DNA of 64,000 bases, taken from the NCBI RefSeq assembly GCF_900168065.1, contig NZ_FUZZ01000002.1, forward strand, positions 930,001 through 994,000, written 5' to 3'. Below, in pieces: positions 54,245 through 63,572 of the stretch (position 1 is its first letter; every line of letters begins with the position of its first letter). Origin of the DNA: Chitinophaga ginsengisegetis (lineage in GTDB: Bacteria > Bacteroidota > Bacteroidia > Chitinophagales > Chitinophagaceae). Below the pieces are notes generated by a model, which saw only the letters and a list, made by a program, of their open reading frames with translations, was not told the DNA's origin and ran no database searches. The translations under genes were made by a program, and so were the position numbers.

Positions 54245-56200
54245 ATGAATCTGAAAGGATGGATACTTGCATGGATAGCCACCACCGGGAGCATAGCAGC
54301 GGTGGCACAGGAATATACCCTGCACTCGCCCGATGGCAAAACAACCATACGTATATCCGTAAGGGATAGTATACAGTATTCCCTGTCCTACGATGGCAAA
54401 GTACTGCTGCAACCGGCCACTATCGGCGTGGCTACATCTGTTAGTCCTGGTGGCAACTGGAAAGTTGCCGGTACTAAAGCATCATCCGTAACACAAACGC
54501 TTCGCCCGGTAGTAAAACAGAAAAGTACCTTCATTGAAGATCATTACGATCAGTTGCAGATCAATTTTAAAAACCGTACTTCCCTGCAATGGCGCGCGTA
54601 CAATAACGGTATTGCATGGCGCTGGCTCATCAACAACAAAGGCGCCTGGCAGGTGGTGAACGAGCAGGCCGGCTTTGCCCTCCAGGCAAAAGACAGCGCC
54701 TGGTACCCGGTGGAAAGCGGATTCTTCTCCCATAACGAACGTCTTTATCAAAAGCTCACTATAGATAATATCAGTGGCCCCAAAAGCCTCGCCAGCCTGC
54801 CCGCACTGTTCAGCGTAAACGGTACCAAAATACTGATCACGGAAACCGCACTCCTTAACCACGCCGGTATGTGGTTACAGGGAAATGGCGGCAACACACT
54901 GGAAGCCGTATTTCCTCACTACCCCATAAAGAAAAAAGTAACCTCGGACCGGGATGAAGAAGTAGAAACCCGGGAGAACTTTATCGCCCAAAAAGAAGGC
55001 CCCTCCCAACTACCCTGGCGCATTGTGATGATAGCGCCGGAAGATAAAGACCTGCTGGTTAATGAACTCACCTATCAGCTGGCGGAGCCCTCCACCGGCG
55101 ATTATAGCTGGGTGAAGCCGGGCAAGGCCATCTGGGACTGGTGGAACGATAATAATATTTACCAGGTGGATTTCCGGGCGGGTGTGAACACCGACACTTA
55201 CAAATATTACATCGACTTTGCCGCTAAATACAAACTGGAATATGTAGTACTGGACGAAGGCTGGAGCGACACCCGCAATCTCCTGAAAACAGTACCGGAC
55301 ATAGATATGGAAGAATTATCGCGCTACGCAGCTTCCAAAAATGTTGGCATCATCCTGTGGACAACCTGGCTGGCACTGGATCAGCAGCTGAATGCCGCAA
55401 TGGAACTCTTTGCCAAATGGAATATCAAAGGGATTAAAGTTGACTTCATGCAGCGCGACGACCAACAGATGGTAAATTATTACGAAAGGGTAGCCAAAGC
55501 TGCCGCTGCACATAAAATGCTGGTCGACTTTCACGGCGCCCACAAACCGGCGGGACTCCAACGTACATACCCCAACGTAATTTCCTTTGAAGGCGTATAC
55601 GGAATGGAACAAAGTAAAGGCGATCAAAGCAAATCCATTGGACCGGACCACAACGTTACCTTTCCCTTTATCCGCATGGCAGCAGGTCCGGCAGACTATA
55701 CTCCCGGCGCTATGCTGAATGCACAAAAAAATGATTGGACACCTCATTTCAGCAACCCGATGAGCATTGGCACCCGTTGCCACCAGCTGGCAATGTACGT
55801 GGTTTATGAAAGCCCCCTGCAAATGCTGGCAGATAATCCCACCCACTACTATAAAGAACCGGAATGCATGCAATTCCTGCAGGCGGTTCCCAGTGTATGG
55901 GATACCACCATTGCCCTGCAGGCAAGCGTTGGCAACTATATTCTCACCGCACGCAAAGCGGCAACCGGCGATTGGTACGTAGGTGGCATGACTAATTTCA
56001 CGCCACGTACCTTAACACTGGATTGCTCTTTCCTGCCGGAAGGTACCTATACCATGCATGTCTGGAAAGACGGGATCAACGCCGACAGGAATGCACAGGA
56101 CTATAAAATGGAACAGATAACGGTAGATAAAAACTCGAAAGTACCCGTAGTAATGAACATTGGCGGCGGATGGGCCGCAAGGATCGTGAAGCAACAATAA
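54245..56200 (+). CDS. Glycoside hydrolase family 97, likely alpha-galactosidase type
   Basis: A secreted 651-residue enzyme with signal MNLKGWILAWIATTGSIAAVAQ, an N-terminal beta-sandwich (YTLHSPDGKTTIRISVRD), the TIM barrel (WDWWNDNNIYQVDFRAGVN, YVVLDEGWSD) and a C-terminal beta domain. GH97 splits into inverting members with two Glu and retaining members with an Asp nucleophile: here Asp400 in GIKVDFMQRDDQ and Glu449 in ISFEGVYGMEQ match the retaining, alpha-galactosidase-like group. Calcium-dependent periplasmic action is usual. It precedes a glycerophosphodiesterase gene by 41 bases. Confidence 0.93.
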   Translation: MNLKGWILAWIATTGSIAAVAQEYTLHSPDGKTTIRISVRDSIQYSLSYDGKVLLQPATIGVATSVSPGGNWKVAGTKASSVTQTLRPVVKQKSTFIEDHYDQLQINFKNRTSLQWRAYNNGIAWRWLINNKGAWQVVNEQAGFALQAKDSAWYPVESGFFSHNERLYQKLTIDNISGPKSLASLPALFSVNGTKILITETALLNHAGMWLQGNGGNTLEAVFPHYPIKKKVTSDRDEEVETRENFIAQKEGPSQLPWRIVMIAPEDKDLLVNELTYQLAEPSTGDYSWVKPGKAIWDWWNDNNIYQVDFRAGVNTDTYKYYIDFAAKYKLEYVVLDEGWSDTRNLLKTVPDIDMEELSRYAASKNVGIILWTTWLALDQQLNAAMELFAKWNIKGIKVDFMQRDDQQMVNYYERVAKAAAAHKMLVDFHGAHKPAGLQRTYPNVISFEGVYGMEQSKGDQSKSIGPDHNVTFPFIRMAAGPADYTPGAMLNAQKNDWTPHFSNPMSIGTRCHQLAMYVVYESPLQMLADNPTHYYKEPECMQFLQAVPSVWDTTIALQASVGNYILTARKAATGDWYVGGMTNFTPRTLTLDCSFLPEGTYTMHVWKDGINADRNAQDYKMEQITVDKNSKVPVVMNIGGGWAARIVKQQ

Positions 56201-56241
56201 AATAACATTGCGGATAAACCATTTATATTCTCTTTGCAATT

Positions 56242-57138
56242 ATGAACCGTACTTTATTCTTAGCTGTCCTGGGTAGCCTGTTTACCGGCAGCGCAATAGC
56301 ACAACAACCAATAGATGTACAGGCACATCGCGGGGGAATGGCCCTGATGCCGGAGAACACCATACCCGCCATGATCAACGCCGTGAAGCTAGGCGCCAGA
56401 ACACTGGAACTCGACTGTATCATTACAGCAGATCAACAGGTGGTAGTATCTCATGATGCGTATATGTCGGCAGAATTTATGCGTAAGCCTGATGGCTCAG
56501 ACATCTCCAAAGCCGAGGAAAAAAGCCTGGCATTATACAAAATGTCTTACGACAGTATCCGCAAATATGATGCTGGCACAAAACCACATCCCCGTTTTCC
56601 TCAACAGGAAAAAATGATGGTTCACCGGCCACTGTTAACGGACCTGATAGACAGCGTGGAAACCTATGTAAAAACACATCACCTCAAACCGGTGTTTTAC
56701 AACATGGAAACAAAAAGCGCTCCCGATGGTGACGGCATCTACAATCCTGGCCCAGCCGAATTTGTAGCCCGGGTAATGGAAGTCATCAACAGGAAAAAAA
56801 TAACGGAGCGGGTTACTATCCAGTCGTTCGACATCCGGACGCTCCAGGAATTACACAAAACCTATCCCGCTCAGAAAACGGCTTTGCTGATAGGCAATAA
56901 AGACAGCTTCAACGTCAATCTTGAGAAACTGGGATTCACGCCCACCATCTATAGCCCATATCACATGCTGGTAACGCCGGCACTGGTAAAAGAAGCTCAC
57001 GATAAAAAAGTTGCCGTGATTCCGTGGACCGTAGATGACGAAGGCGATTTCAAAAAACTCATCTCCTGGGGAGTAGATGGTATTATTTCCAATGCTCCTG
57101 ATAAACTGGTAAAACTGGTGGGCAGCTACCAAAAATAA
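56242..57138 (+). CDS. Glycerophosphodiester phosphodiesterase family protein
   Basis: A secreted 298-residue TIM-barrel enzyme with signal MNRTLFLAVLGSLFTGSAIAQQ. Catalytic motif HRGGMALMPENTIPAMINA (both His and Glu), metal residues in TLELDCIITADQQVVVSHD and conserved VAVIPWTVDD near the end. It cleaves glycerophosphodiesters to glycerol-3-phosphate and an alcohol. It is co-directional with GH97. A strong hairpin follows. Confidence 0.93.
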   Translation: MNRTLFLAVLGSLFTGSAIAQQPIDVQAHRGGMALMPENTIPAMINAVKLGARTLELDCIITADQQVVVSHDAYMSAEFMRKPDGSDISKAEEKSLALYKMSYDSIRKYDAGTKPHPRFPQQEKMMVHRPLLTDLIDSVETYVKTHHLKPVFYNMETKSAPDGDGIYNPGPAEFVARVMEVINRKKITERVTIQSFDIRTLQELHKTYPAQKTALLIGNKDSFNVNLEKLGFTPTIYSPYHMLVTPALVKEAHDKKVAVIPWTVDDEGDFKKLISWGVDGIISNAPDKLVKLVGSYQK

Positions 57139-57148
57139 TACTCAATTC

Positions 57149-57196
57149 AAAATAAGAAGGGGACTGATAAATGATTATCAGCCCCCTTCTTATTTT
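57149..57196. terminator. Long hairpin terminator between convergent genes
   Basis: Arms built from AAAATAAGAAGGGG and CCCCTTCTTATTTT, extended by CTGATAA/TTATCAG around a short ATGA loop; A- and T-runs on both sides allow action in both directions. Confidence 0.85.
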
Positions 57197-57205
57197 AAAT
57201 CTTAC

Positions 57206-57832
57206 CTACGCATTTTCCTTAAACTGTTCCAGTACCTGTCCTATCTGCTTCAGGTATTTCCCATAAACCTGGCTAATCCATTCTTCTGTTAAGGCGGTGA
57301 TCGCTAACACCAGCAATACAAAGGATGCAGCCAATCCCAGCGCGATTCCCTGATGATCAGCAGCCTTTGCCAGCAAGCGGGTAATTTCACCGCTTTTATG
57401 ACCTACCGTGTACATCACGCCAATAATCAATGCAAAAGGAAGCAGCGTATAGGTGTATGCTTTATACATTTCAATATTCAGCTTAGCCTCGTAATACAGG
57501 GCATATAGATTATCTTTTGAGCTGAGTGTATTTGTACCAAGACTCTTATAAAAAGTTCTGAACTTGTAATAATATTGAACAGAGATGGCTATTATCACCA
57601 GGTACACGGCATAGAAAGGTATCACCATCACCTGGTTGAGTGAAAAAATTTTAGGCATGAATGCAATCAGTATCAGGCTGAAAAGTTGTACAAAAAATTC
57701 CATCTGCATCGCCTTACGGAGTTTTTCCACCGGCAGCTGCAACGTTTTTAACTGGTCAACGCTGGAAGGAACAACTATGTTACTGCCTTCATTGTCGTTA
57801 TTCCATGCGGATTTTATATCATCAAAATTCAT
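57206..57832 (-). CDS. Membrane protein paired with an ECF sigma factor
   Basis: 208 residues. The soluble N-terminus has MNFDDIKSAWNND, the start of a zinc-free anti-sigma-like or cytosolic anchor region; four hydrophobic segments follow (FFVQLFSLILIAFMPKIF, VIPFYAVYLVIIAISVQYYY, LLPFALIIGVMY, LGLAASFVLLVLAITAL). It overlaps the sigma gene by 11 bases, so it is co-translated and probably acts as the anti-sigma factor, though no known anti-sigma domain is visible. Confidence 0.75.
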   Translation of the reverse strand: MNFDDIKSAWNNDNEGSNIVVPSSVDQLKTLQLPVEKLRKAMQMEFFVQLFSLILIAFMPKIFSLNQVMVIPFYAVYLVIIAISVQYYYKFRTFYKSLGTNTLSSKDNLYALYYEAKLNIEMYKAYTYTLLPFALIIGVMYTVGHKSGEITRLLAKAADHQGIALGLAASFVLLVLAITALTEEWISQVYGKYLKQIGQVLEQFKENA

Positions 57833-58325
57833 AACCTTGTTTTTTAATCAGTTCTTTTAATTTGTCTTTTGCCCTGCTGAGTTTAATTCTTGCATTCCCT
57901 TCTGAGATACCCAGGTTTTCCCCGATTTCTTTATGGGAATAATTTTCCAGGTGAAGAAAAACCAATGCCTTTTCCAGTCTTTCCAGTTTTTGTACCGCCC
58001 TGTAAAAGTGCGCCAGTTGCAGTTCTTTGGTGGCTGTTACATTTTCTTCCATTGCGATGTGTTCCGGCATGGTGTCTGTAACCGCCATTTTTCTTTTCTC
58101 TTTTTTGAAGAATACCAGTGCGGTATTCAGTGCAACCCTGTACATCCAGGTAGAGAAGCGGCTTTGATGCTGAAAGGAGTCGTAAGATTTCCATAGCTGG
58201 TAGATAATTTCCTGTGTCAGATCCTGCTGATCGTCTTCAGCATCCATATACATCCTGGAAATCTTATGGATAATTCCTTTGTGTGCTTCAACCAGTTCAA
58301 GAAACTCTTTTTCCTTGTTTTCCAA
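57822..58325 (-). CDS. ECF RNA polymerase sigma factor
   Basis: 167 residues: region 2 (RMYMDAEDDQQDLTQEIIYQLW, WMYRVALNTALVFFKKEKRK) and region 4 (FLHLENYSHKEIGENLGISEGNARIKLSRAKDKL). It lies between a TraB/GumN gene (12 bases upstream) and an overlapping membrane protein gene, so the three form a minus-strand operon, likely a small stress-response unit. Confidence 0.93.
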   Translation of the reverse strand: MENKEKEFLELVEAHKGIIHKISRMYMDAEDDQQDLTQEIIYQLWKSYDSFQHQSRFSTWMYRVALNTALVFFKKEKRKMAVTDTMPEHIAMEENVTATKELQLAHFYRAVQKLERLEKALVFLHLENYSHKEIGENLGISEGNARIKLSRAKDKLKELIKKQGYEF

Positions 58326-58337
58326 TCGGTGATAGCT

Positions 58338-59213
58338 TTAGTTCAGAATAGGTGTAACAGTATATCCTTTCTCTCTTAATAATTTAATCAATCCAACGGG
58401 GCCTGCAATGTGTGCGCCGCCAACAGCAAAGAAAGTGCTTTCCTGCTGCATCATTCCAGGCATTTTATCTATCCAGTTTTTGTTACGTACTTCCAGCATC
58501 CAGTGAATGGTATTTTCATCCATTTGGTCGGGGGTAGTCATGAGGTTGTACATACCGGCCAGATCTTCGGCTTTATAGGCTGCTACCAGTTGGTTCATGT
58601 TCATGCTGGTACTGTCGAAAGCCTTTACCTGTTCAACAATTTGTTTGTCTGTATATGATTTCAGCAGGTATCCCACCTGTTCTTCCAGCCCTTCCAGGTA
58701 GCCGATATGTTTCTTATCTGCCTGCATTGTTTGTATAAAAACAGTTTCATAAGATTTTAGTTCCTGGCAGGGAAATGATTTCATAGCCAGCAACGAGATG
58801 GTAGCTGCAAGCTGGTAGTTTTCAAACGGCGCCAAAGGCACACCACATTTCTTTTTCAGGATAGAATCTACATCATGGTAATCAGCAGGAGATAATTTTT
58901 TGCTCAACGGCACATCAGACGCCATTGCTTTAGCCATAATGGTATTGATATTGGGGTCGAGGATATTGGCTTCAATAACCAGTTGTGCCGATTTACTTAA
59001 CGCCTGCTTTGTTTTTTCTGTTACTTTAAAATCATTCTCGCAAATCATGTGGATGGTACCATACAAATAAGAGGGCTTTGCTAATCCGTTACCGCTGATT
59101 TCCCATAATAATGATTTGTCCTGGGTGGTGGGTTGCTGTGCGGATGCTTTACCTGCAAATAAGCCTGTGATTACCAGTGTAGCTGCTGTTATATTTCTGA
59201 AGATATTTTTCAT
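58338..59213 (-). CDS. TraB/GumN-family protein
   Basis: A 291-residue protein with signal MKNIFRNITAATLVITGLFAGKASA. TiKi/TraB-type motifs: SLLWEISGNGLAKPSYLYGTIH (the GxxH region), LVIEANILDPN and the C-terminal VGGAHIAGPVGLIKLLREKGY. Members are proposed metal-dependent peptidases, and animal TIKI cleaves Wnt; the bacterial role is not settled. Head of the sigma/membrane protein operon. Confidence 0.9.
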   Translation of the reverse strand: MKNIFRNITAATLVITGLFAGKASAQQPTTQDKSLLWEISGNGLAKPSYLYGTIHMICENDFKVTEKTKQALSKSAQLVIEANILDPNINTIMAKAMASDVPLSKKLSPADYHDVDSILKKKCGVPLAPFENYQLAATISLLAMKSFPCQELKSYETVFIQTMQADKKHIGYLEGLEEQVGYLLKSYTDKQIVEQVKAFDSTSMNMNQLVAAYKAEDLAGMYNLMTTPDQMDENTIHWMLEVRNKNWIDKMPGMMQQESTFFAVGGAHIAGPVGLIKLLREKGYTVTPILN

Positions 59214-59318
59214 GTGCTTTTGATTTTCTTTTCAGAATTAGTAGGCGATGGAATCACTTCGTTACAGATTATTTCAACTTTTTTTTAAGAAATCTCTTAA
59301 ACCCGCTGCCAGTAAAGA

Positions 59319-59346
59319 GAAAGGTCTGCTTTGCGGCAGACCTTTC
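59319..59346. terminator. Hairpin terminator
   Basis: Eleven-base arms GAAAGGTCTGC and GCAGACCTTTC around a six-base loop. It lies 20 bases past the stop of the minus-strand SUFU-domain gene and upstream of the TraB/GumN gene. Confidence 0.75.
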
Positions 59347-59366
59347 ATATAAAAGAGGTATCCTCA

Positions 59367-60482
59367 TTAATCGGAGGGCAGTTCAGACCGGCGGGTAACA
59401 ATGTGATTCAGGTTATGATGAATCATTTTTTCCAGGAGATCATAGCCTGCGTTGGGCCTGGAATGGGCATATTCCCTTTCCAGTTTGGTAATGGGGGCTA
59501 ACCAGTATAAGTTCACCTTATCGCCATATACCTCAGGCAGCCCGATGACCGGACCATTATATAAGGCCGAGGACACCACTACGCTTTCAAAGGGAGCCGG
59601 AAGCTCTTCCGAGCTTACCGTATGACCTTCTCCCAGCCAGGTAATCTGTTTCCAGGGCCGGTCGGCCATACCGGACATCAGGCCGGCCATTGCCATGATC
59701 TCTTTATCTGTAAAATCTTTTTTGCTCACCGCCATCGCCAGTTCCATACGGCGGAATCCGGGGGCGCGGTCGCTGTACAGGAGTTCTACCCACGGCATCG
59801 GGCGGATGCTGATTCCCAGGGTGAGCAGGTATACCACGTCCTCTTTCTCAAATTTACCCAATGCCATCGGTGGCCATTGCCCACCGTCGATGGCATAGTA
59901 TTGCTGAATAGGGCCAAACTCCGCTTCGTATGCTTTTAAATACTGGTCCTGCAAAATGCTCCATGCCTGGCTGGCTTCCCCTTCCCAGTCTTTCCAGAAG
60001 GCAATGGCCTGATCTATGCGCTCGTACATGGCATTCGCGCCACGCTTGCCCAGCGGCATCAGCCGGTCATTTTCGCCGGCGCCGGTACAATCTGCTGCAT
60101 AGGCCACTGCATGTTCATCATTGTACAGGCTCCAGCCGGGTATTACCCCCAGTATTTCATTATCATACAATACCGCTGCTCCATCTCCCTCTTCCGTCCA
60201 TACAATTGTCAACCGCTCTTTTTCCAGCGGTTCGAGTCCCTGCGGGTGGTTGCAATAGGCAGCTTCGAGCATGGGCGCCATCCCCTCTTTCATGGCCGCA
60301 ACATCCTTTTTTGCCGGCGCCGGCTGCAGGTTCCGTAACCAGCACGGCCGCGGGGAATACTTTGTGGTCAGTAATTCCGAAGGATACAGGTAAAAATAAG
60401 CCACTCTGTCGTCCTGCTCCACTACGGCATATAAAGTTCCTCTGTTATTAGGCTGGTCTATCAACATTACCGGCTCAGACAT
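59367..60482 (-). CDS. Suppressor-of-fused-domain protein
   Basis: 371 residues, cytoplasmic. The second half has the SUFU-like pattern (IQQYYAIDGGQWPPMAL, WVELLYSDRAPGFRRMELAMAV, ALYNGPVIGLPEVYGDKVNLYWLAPIT). The N-terminal 180 residues are Ala/Glu-rich and include IVWTEEGDGAAVLYDNEILGVIPGW. Bacterial SUFU proteins are common toxin-immunity proteins, but no toxin gene is adjacent here, so the role is open. It is divergent from the NIPSNAP gene. Confidence 0.82.
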   Translation of the reverse strand: MSEPVMLIDQPNNRGTLYAVVEQDDRVAYFYLYPSELLTTKYSPRPCWLRNLQPAPAKKDVAAMKEGMAPMLEAAYCNHPQGLEPLEKERLTIVWTEEGDGAAVLYDNEILGVIPGWSLYNDEHAVAYAADCTGAGENDRLMPLGKRGANAMYERIDQAIAFWKDWEGEASQAWSILQDQYLKAYEAEFGPIQQYYAIDGGQWPPMALGKFEKEDVVYLLTLGISIRPMPWVELLYSDRAPGFRRMELAMAVSKKDFTDKEIMAMAGLMSGMADRPWKQITWLGEGHTVSSEELPAPFESVVVSSALYNGPVIGLPEVYGDKVNLYWLAPITKLEREYAHSRPNAGYDLLEKMIHHNLNHIVTRRSELPSD

Positions 60483-60579
60483 AATTATTCTTTTTTAAGA
60501 TCCGCAAAATAAGGCTTTCGGGCAACACTATAATTCCTGCCTCAATTGCTGTATTTTGTCAGGTATACAATTAATTTCT

Positions 60580-61350
60580 ATGAAGATATATTCCACTTTG
60601 CTAATGGCACTCATGATGTTTGGTTCAGCTACACTCACCGCCAAAGAACGGCAATTTTACCAGATCAAAATCTACCACCTGAAAACGAAAGCACAGGAAA
60701 CACTGGTAGATAATTACCTGGAGAAAACATACCTCCCGGCTTTACACCATGCAGGCATCAAACAGGCCGGCGTTTTCAAACCGGTTACCGCCGACACTGC
60801 TGAGATCCGGATCTATGTACTGATCCCGTTCCAGTCGCTCGAACAGTTCGCCAACCTGGATAAAACCCTGCAGGCCGATAAATCTTTTCAGACTAACGGG
60901 AAAGACTATACGGATGCTGCCTGGAATAATATTCCTTACACCAGGATAGAATCCATCCTGCTACAGGCGTTTCCCGGAATGCCCGTACTGGAAGCGCCGG
61001 CTCTGAAAGCGCCCAAAAATGAGCGGGTGTATGAGCTGCGCAGTTATGAAAGTCCCTCCGAGAAATACCATGTTAACAAAGTGAAGATGTTCAATACCGG
61101 CGATGAAATCGGTATCTTCCGGAACCTCAACTTTAATGCGGTATTTTATGCTTCCGTTATTTCAGGACCACGCATGCCCAACCTGATGTACATGACCACT
61201 TTCAACAATAAGGAAGATCGTGATGAACACTGGAAAGCATTTAGTGCAGATCCGAAATGGAAAACGCTGTCGGCGATGGAAGAATACAGTCACAATGTAT
61301 CTAAATCAGAGATCCTGTTCCTCAGACCAACAGACTATTCAGACTTGTAA
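60580..61350 (+). CDS. Secreted NIPSNAP-family protein
   Basis: About 256 residues from the likely start at 60580 (MKIYSTLLMALMMFGSATLTA signal); the frame extends to 60556. Two ferredoxin-like NIPSNAP modules: FYQIKIYHLKTKAQETLVDNYL with IRIYVLIPFQSLEQF, and VYELRSYESPSEKYHVNKVKM with LMYMTTFNNKEDRDEHW. The biochemical function of bacterial NIPSNAP proteins is not established. Confidence 0.87.
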   Translation: MKIYSTLLMALMMFGSATLTAKERQFYQIKIYHLKTKAQETLVDNYLEKTYLPALHHAGIKQAGVFKPVTADTAEIRIYVLIPFQSLEQFANLDKTLQADKSFQTNGKDYTDAAWNNIPYTRIESILLQAFPGMPVLEAPALKAPKNERVYELRSYESPSEKYHVNKVKMFNTGDEIGIFRNLNFNAVFYASVISGPRMPNLMYMTTFNNKEDRDEHWKAFSADPKWKTLSAMEEYSHNVSKSEILFLRPTDYSDL

Positions 61351-61531
61351 TACTACAGAGTGGCGGGCCTTTACCCGCCGCTCCGTTTATCATACCGGTT
61401 TCTGATCTGCGTATAAAACAGTTTACCCCTGTGAAATCAACAATTCCGGTGCGGCGCCTGTTAATGTACCTGACTGTCAGATCGCTTTAAATGTACGATA
61501 CCATTCAAAATTGATCATGGCATAAAAGTAT

Positions 61532-61570
61532 AAATAACTTTATACTTATCAATAAAGTATAAAGTTATTT
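61532..61570 (+). promoter_or_regulatory. Perfect 16-base inverted repeat upstream of the SDR gene
   Basis: AAATAACTTTATACTT and its complement AAGTATAAAGTTATTT surround a seven-base spacer (ATCAATA), ending 46 bases before the SDR start codon. A further AAGTATA half-site overlaps the left arm (61527-61533). Perfect symmetry, AT-rich arms and promoter position suggest an operator for a dimeric repressor, though a terminator hairpin is not excluded. No regulator gene is adjacent. Confidence 0.6.
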
Positions 61571-61616
61571 TATAGGACAATTTTACTTGCGGTAAACGAT
61601 TAAACATCATTATACT

Positions 61617-62411
61617 ATGGACTTACAATTAAAGGGCAAAACGGCGCTGATCAGCGGCTCCACCCAGGGTATCGGCCTGGCTATTGCCTTACAACTGCTA
61701 AAGGAAGGCGCCGTGGTGATTATCAACGGAAGAACCACCGCCCGGATAGACGAAGCCATTGTAAAACTGAAACAGCAGGTGCCGGACGCGCAGGTAACCG
61801 GCGTGGCAGCCGATTTCTCCAAAGTAGAGGAAGTGAACCAGCTGCTGGAAAAAGTGCAAGAAGTAGATATCCTGGTGAACAATGCCGGGATATTTGAACC
61901 CAAACCGTTTGAAGAAATCACGGATGCCGAGTGGTTCCGTTTCTTTGAAGTAAATGTAATGAGCGGCGTACGTCTTTCCCGTTACTTTTTCCCGAAGATG
62001 TTGGCAAAAAACTGGGGCCGGATTATTTTTATCGCCAGCGAATCGGCGGTGATGATCCCGGAAGAAATGATCCACTATGGTACTACCAAAACAGCGCAGC
62101 TGGCGGTGAGCCGCGGTTTGGCAGAGCTTACCAAAGGCACCGGCGTAACTGTTAACACCGTAATGCCCGGCCCTACCAAATCTGAAGGTGTGGATGATTT
62201 TATTAAAAAGTTAGCTGAATCGGATATGGTCTCCCCTGAAAAAGCAGAAGAAGACTTCTTCAAAAACATGCGCCCCAGTTCTCTCATTCAACGGTTTGCG
62301 AAAGTATCAGAAATCGCCAATCTCGTTACTTATATATCCAGTCCGCTCTCTGCGGCAACAAATGGTGCAGCGCTCCGCGCCGATGGCGGTTTGCTGAGAA
62401 CTATTTTCTAA
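61617..62411 (+). CDS. SDR-family NAD(P)-dependent oxidoreductase
   Basis: 264 residues: cofactor motif SGSTQGIG (residues 14-21), NNAGIFEPKPF, catalytic Ser in IFIASESAVMIP and Tyr/Lys in HYGTTKTAQLAVS, C-terminal EIANLVTYISSPLSAATNGAAL. The last part suggests the 3-ketoacyl-ACP-reductase-like SDR group without a confirmed substrate. An inverted repeat upstream suggests repressor control. Confidence 0.93.
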   Translation: MDLQLKGKTALISGSTQGIGLAIALQLLKEGAVVIINGRTTARIDEAIVKLKQQVPDAQVTGVAADFSKVEEVNQLLEKVQEVDILVNNAGIFEPKPFEEITDAEWFRFFEVNVMSGVRLSRYFFPKMLAKNWGRIIFIASESAVMIPEEMIHYGTTKTAQLAVSRGLAELTKGTGVTVNTVMPGPTKSEGVDDFIKKLAESDMVSPEKAEEDFFKNMRPSSLIQRFAKVSEIANLVTYISSPLSAATNGAALRADGGLLRTIF

Positions 62412-62648
62412 ACGTACCCTTGAATATACCCGGTTCCCGGAAAGCACCTGCACTGTGGTGGCTTATCAGGGAGGAATTTCAGGCGCCCGCCTGCCGGGTG
62501 CCCGCAGATTAAAAATGTACGTCGATAATTAAACAAAAAGACTTAATTTAACTCCTATTACACCCACCAGCAGGTTGAAAATGAGCCACCACACATTTTC
62601 AATCTGGCAACAGACTACATTTTTTTAAAATTCAAAAACTGATCCCCC

Positions 62649-63572
62649 ATGGCTGATGAAACTCAACAGAAAGTCCAGACTGCACTCGGCGACGTCGCCG
62701 CAAGACAACTCGCCATTGCCACCCGTACGGTGCCGCAGATGTCTACCATTACACCCCGCTGGCTCACGCGATTAATGAGCTGGATCCCGGTAGAATCGGG
62801 CGTGTACAGGCTTAACAAAGTAAAAGACGAGAGCAATGTAACCGTAGATTGTTCCGGAAGAGATGAACGCGAACTACCTCAAACTTTTGTGGATTACATC
62901 GATAATCCCCGCGAGTACAACCTCAGCGCAGTGAATACCGTACTGGATGTACACACCCGCGTATCAGACCTCTACAGTAAGCCTTATAACCAGATCAGTG
63001 AACAGTTGCGGCTGATCATTGAAACTATTAAGGAACGGCAGGAAAGCGAACTAATTAATAATAAGGAATATGGGTTGCTAAACAGCGTAGTAGCTTCCCA
63101 GCGTATCAAAACACGCACCGGTGCGCCTACTCCGGACGACCTGGATGAGCTCATCACCAAAGTATGGAAAGAACCCGGCTTCTTTTTACTGCATCCGCTT
63201 ACCATTGCCGCCTTTGGCCGCGAATGCACCAGGAGGGGCGTACCGCCTCCCACCGTTTCCCTCTTTGGCTCCCAATTCATTACCTGGCGCGGTATTCCGC
63301 TGATACCATCCGATAAAGTGCCTATCGAAAACGGCAAATCAAAAATCATTCTTTTACGCACCGGCGAAAGCAGGCAGGGAGTAGTGGGCTTGTACCAGCC
63401 TAATTTACCGGGAGAGCAATCGCCCGGATTATCTGTACGCTTTATGGGTATTAACCACCAGGCCATTGCTTCCTATCTCGTATCCCTTTACTGTTCACTG
63501 GCAGTATTGGTAGATGACGCCATTGCCGTATTGGATGATGTAGAAATAGGTAAGTACCATGAATACAAATAA
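62649..63572 (+). CDS. Family 2A encapsulin shell protein (SrpI-like)
   Basis: 307 residues with an HK97-fold-type shell sequence. The characteristic family 2 opening is present: AARQLAIATRTVPQMSTITPRWLTRLMSWIPVESGVYRLNK (shown in pieces: AARQLAIATRTVPQM, ITPRWLTRLMSWIPV). Later blocks are YNLSAVNTVLDVHTRVSDLY (E-loop region), FFLLHPLTIAAFGRECTRRG and WRGIPLIPSDKVPIENGKS. There is no inserted cyclic-nucleotide-binding domain, so this is subfamily 2A, whose usual cargo is a cysteine desulfurase. The next gene starts inside its last codons (ATG at 63559), as for a shell/cargo operon. No upstream promoter motif is clear. Confidence 0.92.
   Translation: MADETQQKVQTALGDVAARQLAIATRTVPQMSTITPRWLTRLMSWIPVESGVYRLNKVKDESNVTVDCSGRDERELPQTFVDYIDNPREYNLSAVNTVLDVHTRVSDLYSKPYNQISEQLRLIIETIKERQESELINNKEYGLLNSVVASQRIKTRTGAPTPDDLDELITKVWKEPGFFLLHPLTIAAFGRECTRRGVPPPTVSLFGSQFITWRGIPLIPSDKVPIENGKSKIILLRTGESRQGVVGLYQPNLPGEQSPGLSVRFMGINHQAIASYLVSLYCSLAVLVDDAIAVLDDVEIGKYHEYK

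Noticed and set aside
62649..63572. Phage major capsid protein
   Set aside because: The N-terminal motifs and the overlapping leader-bearing gene match family 2 encapsulins, and no phage portal, terminase or protease gene is nearby.
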